Assembly: GCA_051653625.1 (NCBI GenBank)
Contig: JBOFWM010000045.1
Span: 1-5,265, forward strand
Source of the DNA: SFDP01 sp051653625
Lineage (GTDB): Bacteria; Bacillota; Clostridia; Lachnospirales; Lachnospiraceae
Length of the DNA: 5,265 nt
Direction of reading: 5' to 3'
In this document: piece by piece, positions 1 to 5,078 of the stretch
Layout of the letters: every line of letters begins with the position of its first letter
Numbering within the stretch: the stretch's first letter is position 1
Notes under the pieces: generated by a model
The model's input: only the letters and a program-made list of their open reading frames with translations
Told to the model about the DNA's origin: nothing
Databases searched by the model: none
Position numbers and translations under genes: made by a program

Positions 1-4
1 TTAA

Positions 5-721
5 ATTATAGAGTATTTTAATGGAGCAATCGGAAATAATGGTGGCACAGTGAATGTGACAAAATCTGGTAGTTACGCCTTAACCGCAACCATTACAGAT
101 GAACTGGACAGAGTATTTACAAGCACAGAAACCATAGACGTGGTAAACACTGCACCGACTAAGCCGACAATCAGCGCTGATGTCACACGAACAGCCAAAG
201 ATGGCAAACTGCTTGTAAACTTCACAGTGGCAAGTACAGACCCCGATGGTGATGCAATTAACTATGTTTGGGAAAATAGAGCAAACGAAACACAGACTTA
301 CCCTATGGGTAAAAATGTAGTGCGTGTAAAAGCAGTAGATTCTACAGGAGCAGAGTCTGGGTGGGCAGCTATCGTATTTTTCGTAATGGATAACAATGGT
401 TCGGGTGATATGCTACTCACAGGTCCCGAATCTACCATTGATGAAGATGGTATTGAGGGTGCTACAATTACCAATTATACTTTTACGGTTCCACCTGTAT
501 CGGGGCATAGTGGAAACGACTACGGACGTGTAAGAGGCTACAATATCAAAATAAGTCAGTGGGATCAGTTAAGCTATGGCACAACCTCAAATGGTATCAC
601 ATTTGAAAAGGATTTATCCGCAGGAACATACAGTAAATTAGAATTTTATTACTATACAAATCATCAATGTATGTATCAAAAATCAAACATTACATACACT
701 GTAGAGTATTATTTTGAATAA
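5..721 (+). CDS. C-terminal fragment of a secreted/surface protein with Ig/PKD-like domains
   Basis: The reading frame is open from base 5 to the TAA at 719-721 (238 codons). An in-frame TAA lies at 2-4, and the other two forward frames close at 9-11 and 19-21. The GTG at 50 is the first usable start but has no convincing ribosome site, and the beta-strand pattern continues upstream of it, so this is probably a 5'-truncated gene rather than a complete one. Numbering from that GTG, residues 1-35 are the end of one Ig-like domain (SYALTATITD, then VNTAP), residues 36-115 form a second Ig/PKD-like domain with the DPDGD loop at 64-68, and residues 120-223 are a C-terminal domain rich in Tyr, Gly and Asn that I cannot name. 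There is no LPXTG motif, hydrophobic tail or signal peptide in view. An extracellular adhesive or structural role is inferred from the domain type only. The gene is followed 15 bases later by the next one, suggesting shared transcription. Confidence 0.7.
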   Translation: MIEYFNGAIGNNGGTVNVTKSGSYALTATITDELDRVFTSTETIDVVNTAPTKPTISADVTRTAKDGKLLVNFTVASTDPDGDAINYVWENRANETQTYPMGKNVVRVKAVDSTGAESGWAAIVFFVMDNNGSGDMLLTGPESTIDEDGIEGATITNYTFTVPPVSGHSGNDYGRVRGYNIKISQWDQLSYGTTSNGITFEKDLSAGTYSKLEFYYYTNHQCMYQKSNITYTVEYYFE

Positions 722-736
722 AAAAAGGAGTGATTT

Positions 737-1080
737 ATGGGAGATTTTGAAACGCAAAACATAGACAGATACATTAACTATATCAATGAAAATGTGTTGC
801 CCTGCTTGAAATTGACTTGCTTTCCAGTGGTGAGCATTGCGATACCCATTTTCTCACGAAATGTGGTTGCAATCCTCAGTTTGATGAAGATAGAGACTTT
901 CTTCGTAAAACCTATGGAAGCTATGACTATGCTTATACCCTTATGATCGAGAATGACCACCATGTTGATTTTAATAACCTCAACCTCGACATTGAAAAAA
1001 TGTTGAATACTTTTGAGCGATACTCGTTCTCTCCTATAGAAAAACACCAAAATGAAGATACACAAGATATAGAAAGGTAG
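737..1080 (+). pseudogene. small acidic protein of unknown function, broken by a frameshift
   Basis: ATG at 737 has a good ribosome site (AAAGGAG at 723-729, 7 bases away) and encodes MGDFETQNIDRYINYINEN before the frame drifts into a Cys/Ile/Val-rich, unnatural stretch ending at 946. From about base 793 to the TAG at 1078-1080 the frame one base back (-1) is the protein-like one: it reads VALLEIDLLSSGEH, then a CGCNPQFDEDRDF segment, an aromatic GSYDYAYTLMIENDHH segment and a polar end QDIER. Loss of one base at about 793-800 would join the two halves into a protein of about 114 residues. No X-XXY-YYZ slippery heptamer is visible at the crossover, so mutation is more likely than programmed shifting. 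I do not recognise the family. Position right behind the surface-protein fragment suggests it was its operon partner. The start is well supported; the joined product is inference. Confidence 0.55.
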
Positions 1081-1088
1081 ATTACATC

Positions 1089-1118
1089 TTGACAATGTGT
1101 CATATATTACACTATATT
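1089..1118 (+). promoter_or_regulatory. promoter of the hipBA-type operon
   Basis: A consensus -35 TTGACA at 1089-1094 is followed 18 bases later by TATATT at 1113-1118. A perfect TATAAT lies at 1118-1123 but at a 23-base spacing, so it is the poorer partner. Transcription would start near 1125, giving about 60 bases of leader before the XRE gene at 1187. It lies just after the end of the upstream broken gene (1080), so the toxin-antitoxin pair has its own promoter. Confidence 0.6.
1097..1112. promoter_or_regulatory. palindromic candidate operator for the XRE repressor
   Basis: GTGTCATATATTACAC is a 16-base dyad in which seven of eight base pairs are complementary (the exception is C1101/T1108). 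It fills the spacer between the -35 and -10 elements, so a bound dimer would block RNA polymerase. HipB-class antitoxins are known to repress their own operon by binding such dyads in the promoter. That the XRE protein at 1187 binds here is inference. Confidence 0.55.
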
Positions 1119-1186
1119 ATAATTAGAGTTGTTTGGTAATTCAATTTATAGCTCATGGTATAGAGTAGAAGAAACGAGGTTTTAGT

Positions 1187-1402
1187 ATGAGTGAGAATAT
1201 AGTGTTGAAATCAAGAAAGTATCGAAATTTAACACAACAAGAACTTGCAAATATAATGGGAACTGACAGAGCGAGGCTCAGTAAGATTGAAAGTGGAAAT
1301 GCAAATCCTACTGTTGCCTTGTTAGAAAAAATTGCAGATGCTTTAGATATGACACTCAAAATTGAGTTTGTACCAAATGAGAAAGCAGAAAGCAAAACTT
1401 AA
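1187..1402 (+). CDS. XRE-family HipB-like antitoxin/repressor
   Basis: A 71-residue single-domain helix-turn-helix protein. Residues 5-14 form helix 1. The classical HTH spans about 15-37 (LTQQELANIMGTDRARLSKI, then ESG), with recognition-helix residues 27-34. NANPTVALLEKIADAL (38-53) is the typical XRE helix 4/5 signature. The end LKIEFVP (57-63) is a beta-strand like the one HipB and related antitoxins use to dimerise. The start at 1187 is set by CGAGG at 1175-1179, 7 bases upstream; the only upstream ATG (1155) meets a stop after one codon. It is followed 23 bases later by the HipA-like kinase, the usual antitoxin-before-toxin order. Expected roles are binding and restraining the kinase and repressing the operon through the dyad at 1097-1112. 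The fold is certain; the HipB assignment rests on the neighbour and the C-terminal strand. Confidence 0.85.
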   Translation: MSENIVLKSRKYRNLTQQELANIMGTDRARLSKIESGNANPTVALLEKIADALDMTLKIEFVPNEKAESKT

Positions 1403-1425
1403 AAATTAGAGAAGATTGCCACTAT

Positions 1426-2760
1426 ATGGATATACAAAGCTCTATCAATATAGCTTTTATTAAAAATATGATTGATGAAGCACAGACAAATTATTTGAGA
1501 GATAAATATTTGTACCAAAAGGAGGTTTTAAGTGTAAATATGGACTATACTTTAATGCACAAAAATGTTAAGGTAGCAGACCTTACAATAGACAGTGCTA
1601 CCGCCGTTATATCCTCTATCGGTGATATTTATGATATAGCACATACACCTGTTGGAATTGCTGTGAGCAAAGGCAAAATAGACCGTGGAGAGCTTAACAA
1701 GTGGTGGACAGGTAGAGCCATTCCTGCAAGTCGTATGGGAATTAAAGAGGCTTTAGATACCTTTGGTATCGACAGTACAACAAAGCTGTTAAATAAGGCT
1801 TATGGCTTATCCTTGTCGGATCAGTTTTGGATTAAGCCGAAAAATGCAGACCTTACATGGGCAGACGTAAACTTTTTTGAAAATGACTTTTCAGATGATG
1901 TTGGAGATATTCTATTCGGTGAGCAAAGAGATAGCAATGCTATCAGCTTATTATCACCCGATAACACCTCAGATGGCTGGTTGAAAAAGAAATGGAAGAT
2001 TATAGATGGAGTGCGTGTTCTTTTGAAAAGTGGTAGCGGTGCTACTCAGCAAGAACCTTATAATGAAGTCATTGCAAGTACCATTTGTAAACGACTTGGT
2101 ATAAACCACATTCCATATCGACTAACTTTACAAAATGAATACCCTTTTAGTGTATGCGATAATTTTGTTACAAAAGATACAGAGTTTGTGAGTGCTTGGA
2201 GTGTTTATCAAACAGCAAAAAAGCAAAAGCATATCTCTGTTTATCGCCATTTCCTTGATTGTGCCAAAAATCTTGGTATTTATGATATGGAAGATGCCAT
2301 CAACAAAATGATTGTGCTTGATTATCTTATTGGTAACGAGGATAGACATTTTAATAACTTTGGTGTCATCAGAAATGCAGAAACTTTAGAATATCTTGGC
2401 GCTGCTCCTATCTTTGATAGTGGCACATCCCTTTGGTTTGATAAGCCTATAGCGATGATAGGCAAAGGAACTAAAATGCCTTGTAAGCCTTTTAAAAGCA
2501 GTCATGAGGAGCAAATTAAGTTAGTTACTTCTTTTGACTTCTTTGAACTGAGCGCTTTGGTGGGTATTGAAGATGAAATCAGAGAGATTACAAAAGGTTC
2601 TGTATTCTTGGAAGAACATCGAGTAAATGCAATCTGCAAAGGACTTTTGAGTAGAATAGAACATCTTGCAGATTTGATCTTATCCCATGAGAGAGTAGAC
2701 GAACTATCTAAAGATGTGCTAGAAAACATCGCATATAGTGGTGAGGATATAGAGAGATAA
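1426..2760 (+). CDS. hipA: HipA-like serine/threonine kinase toxin
   Basis: A 444-residue protein, close to the usual HipA length of about 440. Residues 39-170 are a divergent N-terminal domain (with KWWTGRAIPASR at 92-103). Residues 175-190 (SPDNTSDGW) sit where HipA has its flexible phosphate-binding loop, with Ser177 and Ser182 as possible autophosphorylation sites. Lys201 in VLLKSGSG is the likely ATP-binding lysine. The catalytic segment GNEDRHFNNFG (303-313) supplies Asp306 and Asn311 in the D-x4-N spacing of E. coli HipA Asp309/Asn314. IFDSGTS (329-335) supplies the metal-binding Asp331. The kinase therefore looks active. Known HipA proteins phosphorylate aminoacyl-tRNA synthetases such as GltX and stop growth; the target here is unknown. 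The first start (1426) has only a weak AGAGAAG at 1408-1414. An inner ATG at 1540 (Met39) follows AAAAGGAGG and begins MDYTLMHKN, which looks like a natural N-terminus. No terminator follows; a sigma-factor remnant ends 5 bases away on the other strand. Confidence 0.88.
   Translation: MDIQSSINIAFIKNMIDEAQTNYLRDKYLYQKEVLSVNMDYTLMHKNVKVADLTIDSATAVISSIGDIYDIAHTPVGIAVSKGKIDRGELNKWWTGRAIPASRMGIKEALDTFGIDSTTKLLNKAYGLSLSDQFWIKPKNADLTWADVNFFENDFSDDVGDILFGEQRDSNAISLLSPDNTSDGWLKKKWKIIDGVRVLLKSGSGATQQEPYNEVIASTICKRLGINHIPYRLTLQNEYPFSVCDNFVTKDTEFVSAWSVYQTAKKQKHISVYRHFLDCAKNLGIYDMEDAINKMIVLDYLIGNEDRHFNNFGVIRNAETLEYLGAAPIFDSGTSLWFDKPIAMIGKGTKMPCKPFKSSHEEQIKLVTSFDFFELSALVGIEDEIREITKGSVFLEEHRVNAICKGLLSRIEHLADLILSHERVDELSKDVLENIAYSGEDIER
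1517..1542 (+). promoter_or_regulatory. internal ribosome site and alternative hipA start
   Basis: AAAAGGAGG at 1517-1525 is the strongest Shine-Dalgarno match in the operon, although it lies inside the longer hipA frame. The next in-frame ATG is 1540-1542, 14 bases after it, a long but tolerable spacing. The GTG at 1532 is out of frame and meets a stop at once. The site could set the true start of the kinase (406 residues) or give a second, shorter form. Confidence 0.45.
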
Positions 2761-2765
2761 CAATA

Positions 2766-2969
2766 TCAAAAGAACATACTTTCTTTACGATAAATATCAA
2801 TTGCAATATTCTTTAATATAACAACGAGGAAAGCACGTGTTTTGTGACAGTCATTTTCATTTATTTTTTCTAAATGGTTAATTACTCGTAAAAAAGCATT
2901 ATGTACAGCATCTTCTGCAGAATCTTGGTTCTTTAGAATGCGATTTGTGGCATAAAACATGATAAGCAT
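2766..2969 (-). pseudogene. ECF-type sigma factor remnant (region 2 only)
   Basis: Read on the minus strand, the segment MFYATNRILKNQDSAEDAVH followed by NAFLRVINHLEKI matches sigma-70 region 2.1-2.2 (the AEDAV-x-x-AF core). CHKTRAFLVVILKNIAIDIY followed by RK matches regions 2.3-2.4 of clostridial ECF sigma factors. The frame ends at TGA (2768-2766) right after DIYRKESMFF, so the linker and region 4 needed for -35 recognition are absent; a normal ECF protein would run on for about 80-100 residues. The frame is open upstream to 3065, but those residues are poorly sigma-like and include a nine-T run. The ATG at 2969 is used here as an approximate border. The cut end lies 5 bases from the hipA stop, suggesting that arrival of the hipBA module or a nearby deletion removed the 3' half. 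The identity of the fragment is clear; non-function is inferred. Confidence 0.65.
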
Positions 2970-3153
2970 AATCTCACCACACAAAAAAAAATGGTCAACA
3001 GACCATCCATTTGAATATGTGCTAAATTGGTCAACCCATTTGTATGATATAATTTTAGCATACAAAAAAGATGTTTTTCAACTTACCCTATAAATAAACG
3101 AGAGGCTATAAATTGTGAAAACGCAAATCAAATCGCCATCATATTTTAAAGCC

Positions 3154-3181
3154 TTGCCTATAACTAAAAATAAGATATAAT
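3154..3181 (+). promoter_or_regulatory. candidate promoter for the CPBP gene
   Basis: TTGCCT at 3154-3159 (four of six consensus bases) is followed after 16 bases by a perfect TATAAT at 3176-3181. Transcription from here would give a leader of about 185 bases before the start at 3374, and that leader would contain the dyad at 3329-3350. Confidence 0.4.
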
Positions 3182-3328
3182 GTCCATAGGCGTTGACCTT
3201 TCTATACGGATAATTGTGTTTTGGTAGATTCAATTATACTGGTTTTTAGGGGGTCAATGCTTTTTTATTTGAAAAAAGTTTGGAATCTTTGAAAATATAA
3301 GGTTTTTAAGAAGTAAATATGAAAAATA

Positions 3329-3350
3329 GGTAGTGAAATTTGACACTACC
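3329..3350. promoter_or_regulatory. inverted repeat in the CPBP gene leader
   Basis: GGTAGTG (3329-3335) and CACTACC (3344-3350) are perfect 7-base arms around an 8-base centre, ending 10 bases before the AGAGGAAG ribosome site at 3361. It could be an operator for a dimeric regulator or an RNA hairpin in the leader. No T-run follows, so it is not a terminator. Confidence 0.4.
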
Positions 3351-3373
3351 AACAATAGATAGAGGAAGTTTTT

Positions 3374-4174
3374 ATGAAGAAATTTATTTGGATTTTTTTA
3401 AAGATTATAATATTTTTTATAACTTGGGCATTGCTGTCTGGGTTAGCCCCACTACCAGAAATAAGTTCACCTGTGATATGGAGACTATTTGCAGAGTTAT
3501 TTCCTTTACTAACAGTTATTATCGTGACAGTTGTATTTTGGCTGATTGAAAAAAGACAACTAGTAATTACGATAGTAAAAAAACCATTAAAAGAAACTCT
3601 TATTGGTTTTGGAACTGGGGTAATTTGGGTAGGTATTTCGGCTACTATTCTACTTGCAGTGGGTGTGATGAAAATAGATAGTCTTAACAACATTCCATTT
3701 CTAGGTATTTGGATTTTAGCAGCATTTTTAAATGTTATAATGCAAGAATTGTTATTCAGAGGCTATATGTATCAACTAATAAAGTCTAAGTACAATTTAG
3801 TAGCTGCTACTGTTGTTACGACAATCTTATTTTCTGCAATGCATGGAGGGGTTTTTGAAGCTGGGGTTATTCCTGTTTTAAACGTAATTACAATGAGCTT
3901 ATTTATGACAGCGGTTCTTGAATATACCCAGTCACTTTTTGTTCCAATTATAATTCATGGTGTGTGGAATATTGTAGGATCTATTGTTTTTGGAGCTGTA
4001 TCATTAGCTAGTGATTATCCTCATTTACTAAATACAATATTTAGGGGAAATGAAATCTTGTCTGGTGGTAATGTGAAAATGGAAGGGAGCATAGTTGTTC
4101 TAATATTAAATTTATTATTAACAAGTTTGTTTGTATTTTTTATAAAAAAGAAGAAAAGGCAGCAAATTGGATGA
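3374..4174 (+). CDS. CPBP family (Abi/CAAX protease-like) intramembrane protein
   Basis: A 266-residue, very hydrophobic protein with about eight predicted membrane segments (near 4-23, 38-57, 76-98, 108-123, 142-155, 165-187, 190-208 and 238-257) and a basic tail KKKKRQQIG. The three CPBP motifs are present: motif 1 as QELLFRG (124-130), motif 2 FSAMH (153-157) and motif 3 HGVWN (195-199). In characterised members such as the archaeal Rce1 homologue, the first residue of the EExxxR motif is the catalytic Glu. Here it is Gln124, while Glu125, Arg129, His157, His195 and Asn199 are kept. Activity may therefore be altered, or Glu125 may serve. Bacterial members are linked to bacteriocin self-immunity and membrane proteolysis; no bacteriocin gene is seen nearby, so the role is open. 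ATG at 3374 follows AGAGGAAG (3361-3368) at normal spacing. The gene stands alone, with no clear terminator after it. Confidence 0.88.
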   Translation: MKKFIWIFLKIIIFFITWALLSGLAPLPEISSPVIWRLFAELFPLLTVIIVTVVFWLIEKRQLVITIVKKPLKETLIGFGTGVIWVGISATILLAVGVMKIDSLNNIPFLGIWILAAFLNVIMQELLFRGYMYQLIKSKYNLVAATVVTTILFSAMHGGVFEAGVIPVLNVITMSLFMTAVLEYTQSLFVPIIIHGVWNIVGSIVFGAVSLASDYPHLLNTIFRGNEILSGGNVKMEGSIVVLILNLLLTSLFVFFIKKKKRQQIG

Positions 4175-4324
4175 GAACAATGCAAAATTAGTGTAGGGAC
4201 AATTAATAGAAATTATTAAAATAGCCTACTCGAAACAAACGGTGTGAAAATCTAATTCACCCATAAAAACATTGAAAATAGGATGTTTTCTATACTTCGA
4301 AATATACTGCAAAAAATAGCTTGA
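4175..4324. other. intergenic stretch without a gene
   Basis: No coding frame stands out. Weak dyads are present (GTAGG at 4193-4197 with CCTAC at 4225-4229; GTGAA at 4243-4247 with TTCAC at 4256-4260), but neither is followed by a T-run, so I do not call a terminator for the upstream gene. Confidence 0.4.
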
Positions 4325-4468
4325 GAACTTCACGTTGAGACCGTTGTTTTTTTGTCCCAACAAAAACCAGGTGATCGTATTGGGATTGACTTGAACTTGG
4401 ATGCGATGGATGTGACAAGTGCGGAGACAATGGCTACTTATCCTGAGATTAAGGATTATATGTTATGA
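4325..4468 (+). pseudogene. remnant of an RlmD/RumA-like 23S rRNA uracil methyltransferase C-terminus
   Basis: Between in-frame stops at 4322-4324 and 4466-4468 lie 47 codons with no good start or ribosome site. They read HVETVVFLSQQKPGD near the beginning, then DLNLDAMDVTSAETMATYPE, then IKDYML. HVETVVLLS is the familiar end of the RumA/RlmD methyltransferase catalytic domain (tRNA/rRNA uracil-5 methylation), and the MDVTSAETKATY-x-EIKDYVL type segment is the C-terminal extension often seen after it in clostridia. That extension normally continues for another 50 or more residues, which are missing here. The whole N-terminal methyltransferase domain (about 400 residues) is also absent. This is a scar, not a working gene. 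The family match is from memory of the motifs. Confidence 0.6.
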
Positions 4469-4490
4469 GAAAATATGTTATTTTTGCATA

Positions 4491-4536
4491 GTAGTGGCTA
4501 TTGCAATTTTAGATAAAAATGTGTTATAGCCATTGC
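4491..4536 (+). terminator. large hairpin before the CD3324-family gene (terminator or attenuator)
   Basis: GTAGTGGCTAT (4491-4501) pairs with ATAGCCATTGC (4526-4536) over 11 positions, including two G-U pairs. Inside the 24-base loop, ATTTT and AAAAT can pair further. TTTTCT follows at 4537-4542. It could end transcription from the left or act as an attenuator for the gene starting at 4567; its end is only 20 bases before the ribosome site. Confidence 0.45.
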
Positions 4537-4566
4537 TTTTCTAAGATATAAATTTAGGAGGGCAAA

Positions 4567-4818
4567 ATGAGCTATATTAAAGCAGAAGATATTATAAGAA
4601 TAATACAGAAATATATAGATGGAAAGAATATATATATTCCTAAAAAGACAGGAAAGCGTAATGAATGGGGTATTGGGACAGGGATTAAACAAGAGTTGCT
4701 AGAAAGAAATACTGATATTTATATGGCATTTCAAAATGGAACAAGCACAAAAGAACTTGCAGAAGAATTTAGTTTGTCTAAAAAAAGTATTCAGCGTATT
4801 ATTCGTGTTATGAATTGA
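4567..4818 (+). CDS. CD3324 family helix-turn-helix protein
   Basis: An 83-residue protein beginning MSYIKAEDIIRIIQKYIDG, then a segment with IYIPKKTGKRNEWG (22-35), a conserved-looking ELLERN-x-x-IYMAFQNG region (43-58), and a C-terminal helix-turn-helix STKELAEEFSLSKKSIQRII (60-79). This order (YIDG, then IYIP, basic patch, W-G, then ELAE...LS..SIQRII) is the pattern of the small clostridial proteins known as the CD3324 family, related to Mor-type HTH proteins. Length is full for that family. DNA binding is likely from the HTH; the target is unknown. The start is fixed by AGGAGGG (4556-4562), five bases before ATG. A hairpin lies just upstream and a long hairpin terminator just downstream, so it appears to be a single-gene unit. 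Confidence 0.85.
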   Translation: MSYIKAEDIIRIIQKYIDGKNIYIPKKTGKRNEWGIGTGIKQELLERNTDIYMAFQNGTSTKELAEEFSLSKKSIQRIIRVMN

Positions 4819-4824
4819 TGTTAA

Positions 4825-4885
4825 GAGTCGGAGCTACAATAAGTTGTTTATTATAATCAATTTATTATAGCGTCGGCTCATATTT
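4825..4885 (+). terminator. long hairpin terminator after the CD3324-family gene
   Basis: The arm at 4825-4843 (starting GAGTCGGAGCTA) pairs with 4861-4879 (ending CGTCGGCTC) over 19 positions with only two mismatches, counting three G-U pairs. A T-rich ATATTTTATTAT tail follows. It starts 6 bases after the stop codon, where an intrinsic terminator would be expected. The stem is unusually long, and it could equally be a transposon-derived repeat. Confidence 0.55.
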
Positions 4886-4912
4886 TATTATACAAATCTA
4901 TGAGGTGGTGAT

Positions 4913-4936
4913 TTGTCAAACCATGTATTAGAATAA
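4913..4936 (+). CDS. possible 7-codon leader peptide
   Basis: AGGTGG at 4903-4908 lies 4 bases before a TTG that opens MSNHVLE and a TAA stop at 4934-4936. A good ribosome site before such a tiny frame suggests either a leader peptide or the surviving 5' end of a lost gene. The ORF alone could arise by chance. Confidence 0.2.
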   Translation: MSNHVLE

Positions 4937-4956
4937 TAGTTATAAATATTAATAAA

Positions 4957-4971
4957 ACAGGAGCTTCCTGT
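4957..4971. promoter_or_regulatory. short palindrome ACAGGA-GCT-TCCTGT
   Basis: Six-base perfect arms around a 3-base centre, immediately joined to a -10-like TATACT (4971-4976). It could be an operator overlapping a promoter or a small hairpin. No good -35 is visible at the right distance. Confidence 0.3.
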
Positions 4972-5006
4972 ATACTTTAAAGAGTAAAGGGAATTGACCA
5001 AAAAGA

Positions 5007-5073
5007 ATACCTCAAGTAAATTTAGATTATTACTGACCGGACAGTTGGTAAAAATCTAAAACACGAGAGGTAT
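5007..5073 (+). promoter_or_regulatory. nested inverted repeats that enclose a ribosome site
   Basis: Outer arms ATACCTC (5007-5013) and GAGGTAT (5067-5073) are perfect over 7 bases. Inner arms TTTAGATT (5021-5028) and AATCTAAA (5053-5060) are perfect over 8. At the core, ACTG (5032-5035) pairs with CAGT (5042-5045) around ACCGGA. The outer right arm contains the GAGAGG ribosome site of the ORF at 5079, so folding would hide it. This suggests a cis-acting RNA leader controlling translation. Alternatives are a transposon end or a nicking/replication origin of a mobile element; no known class is recognised. Confidence 0.5.
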
Positions 5074-5078
5074 CTAAA

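Larger units (their letters stand above)
2970..3373. other. intergenic stretch between sigma remnant and CPBP gene
   Basis: I see no convincing gene here on either strand. It holds a nine-A run (2983-2991), two GGTCAAC copies near 2993 and 3030, an inverted repeat GCCTAT/ATAGGC (3156-3161 and 3186-3191), an A/T inverted repeat CTTTTTT/AAAAAAG (3260-3266 and 3272-3278), and the promoter and dyad listed separately. A perfect TATAAT on the minus strand (3238-3233) has its nearest TTGACC only 13 bases away, too close for a standard promoter toward the sigma remnant. Confidence 0.5.

Noticed and set aside
785..815. Programmed -1 frameshift in the small gene at 737
   Set aside because: The direction (-1) would fit, but no X-XXY-YYZ heptamer or stimulatory stem is visible, so a one-base deletion is simpler.
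778..1095. 105-codon minus-strand frame opposite the broken small gene
   Set aside because: It is opposite a better-supported plus-strand protein with a ribosome site, and its hydrophobic/basic composition is typical of an antisense shadow.
1153..1395. 80-codon minus-strand frame opposite the XRE gene
   Set aside because: The plus strand encodes a clear helix-turn-helix protein; this frame is its complement shadow with no ribosome site.
3233..3257. Minus-strand promoter toward the sigma remnant (TATAAT with TTGACC)
   Set aside because: The two hexamers are only 13 bases apart, too close for a normal sigma-A promoter.
3340..3549. 69-codon plus frame overlapping the CPBP gene start
   Set aside because: Out of frame with the motif-bearing protein, lacks a suitable ribosome site and shows no domain.
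3346..3693. 115-codon minus-strand frame opposite the CPBP gene start
   Set aside because: Ser/Ile/Thr-rich shadow of a membrane-protein gene, no recognisable domain.
4498..4692. 64-codon minus-strand frame over the CD3324-family gene
   Set aside because: Shadow of the plus-strand gene; Phe/Tyr/Ile-rich with no support.
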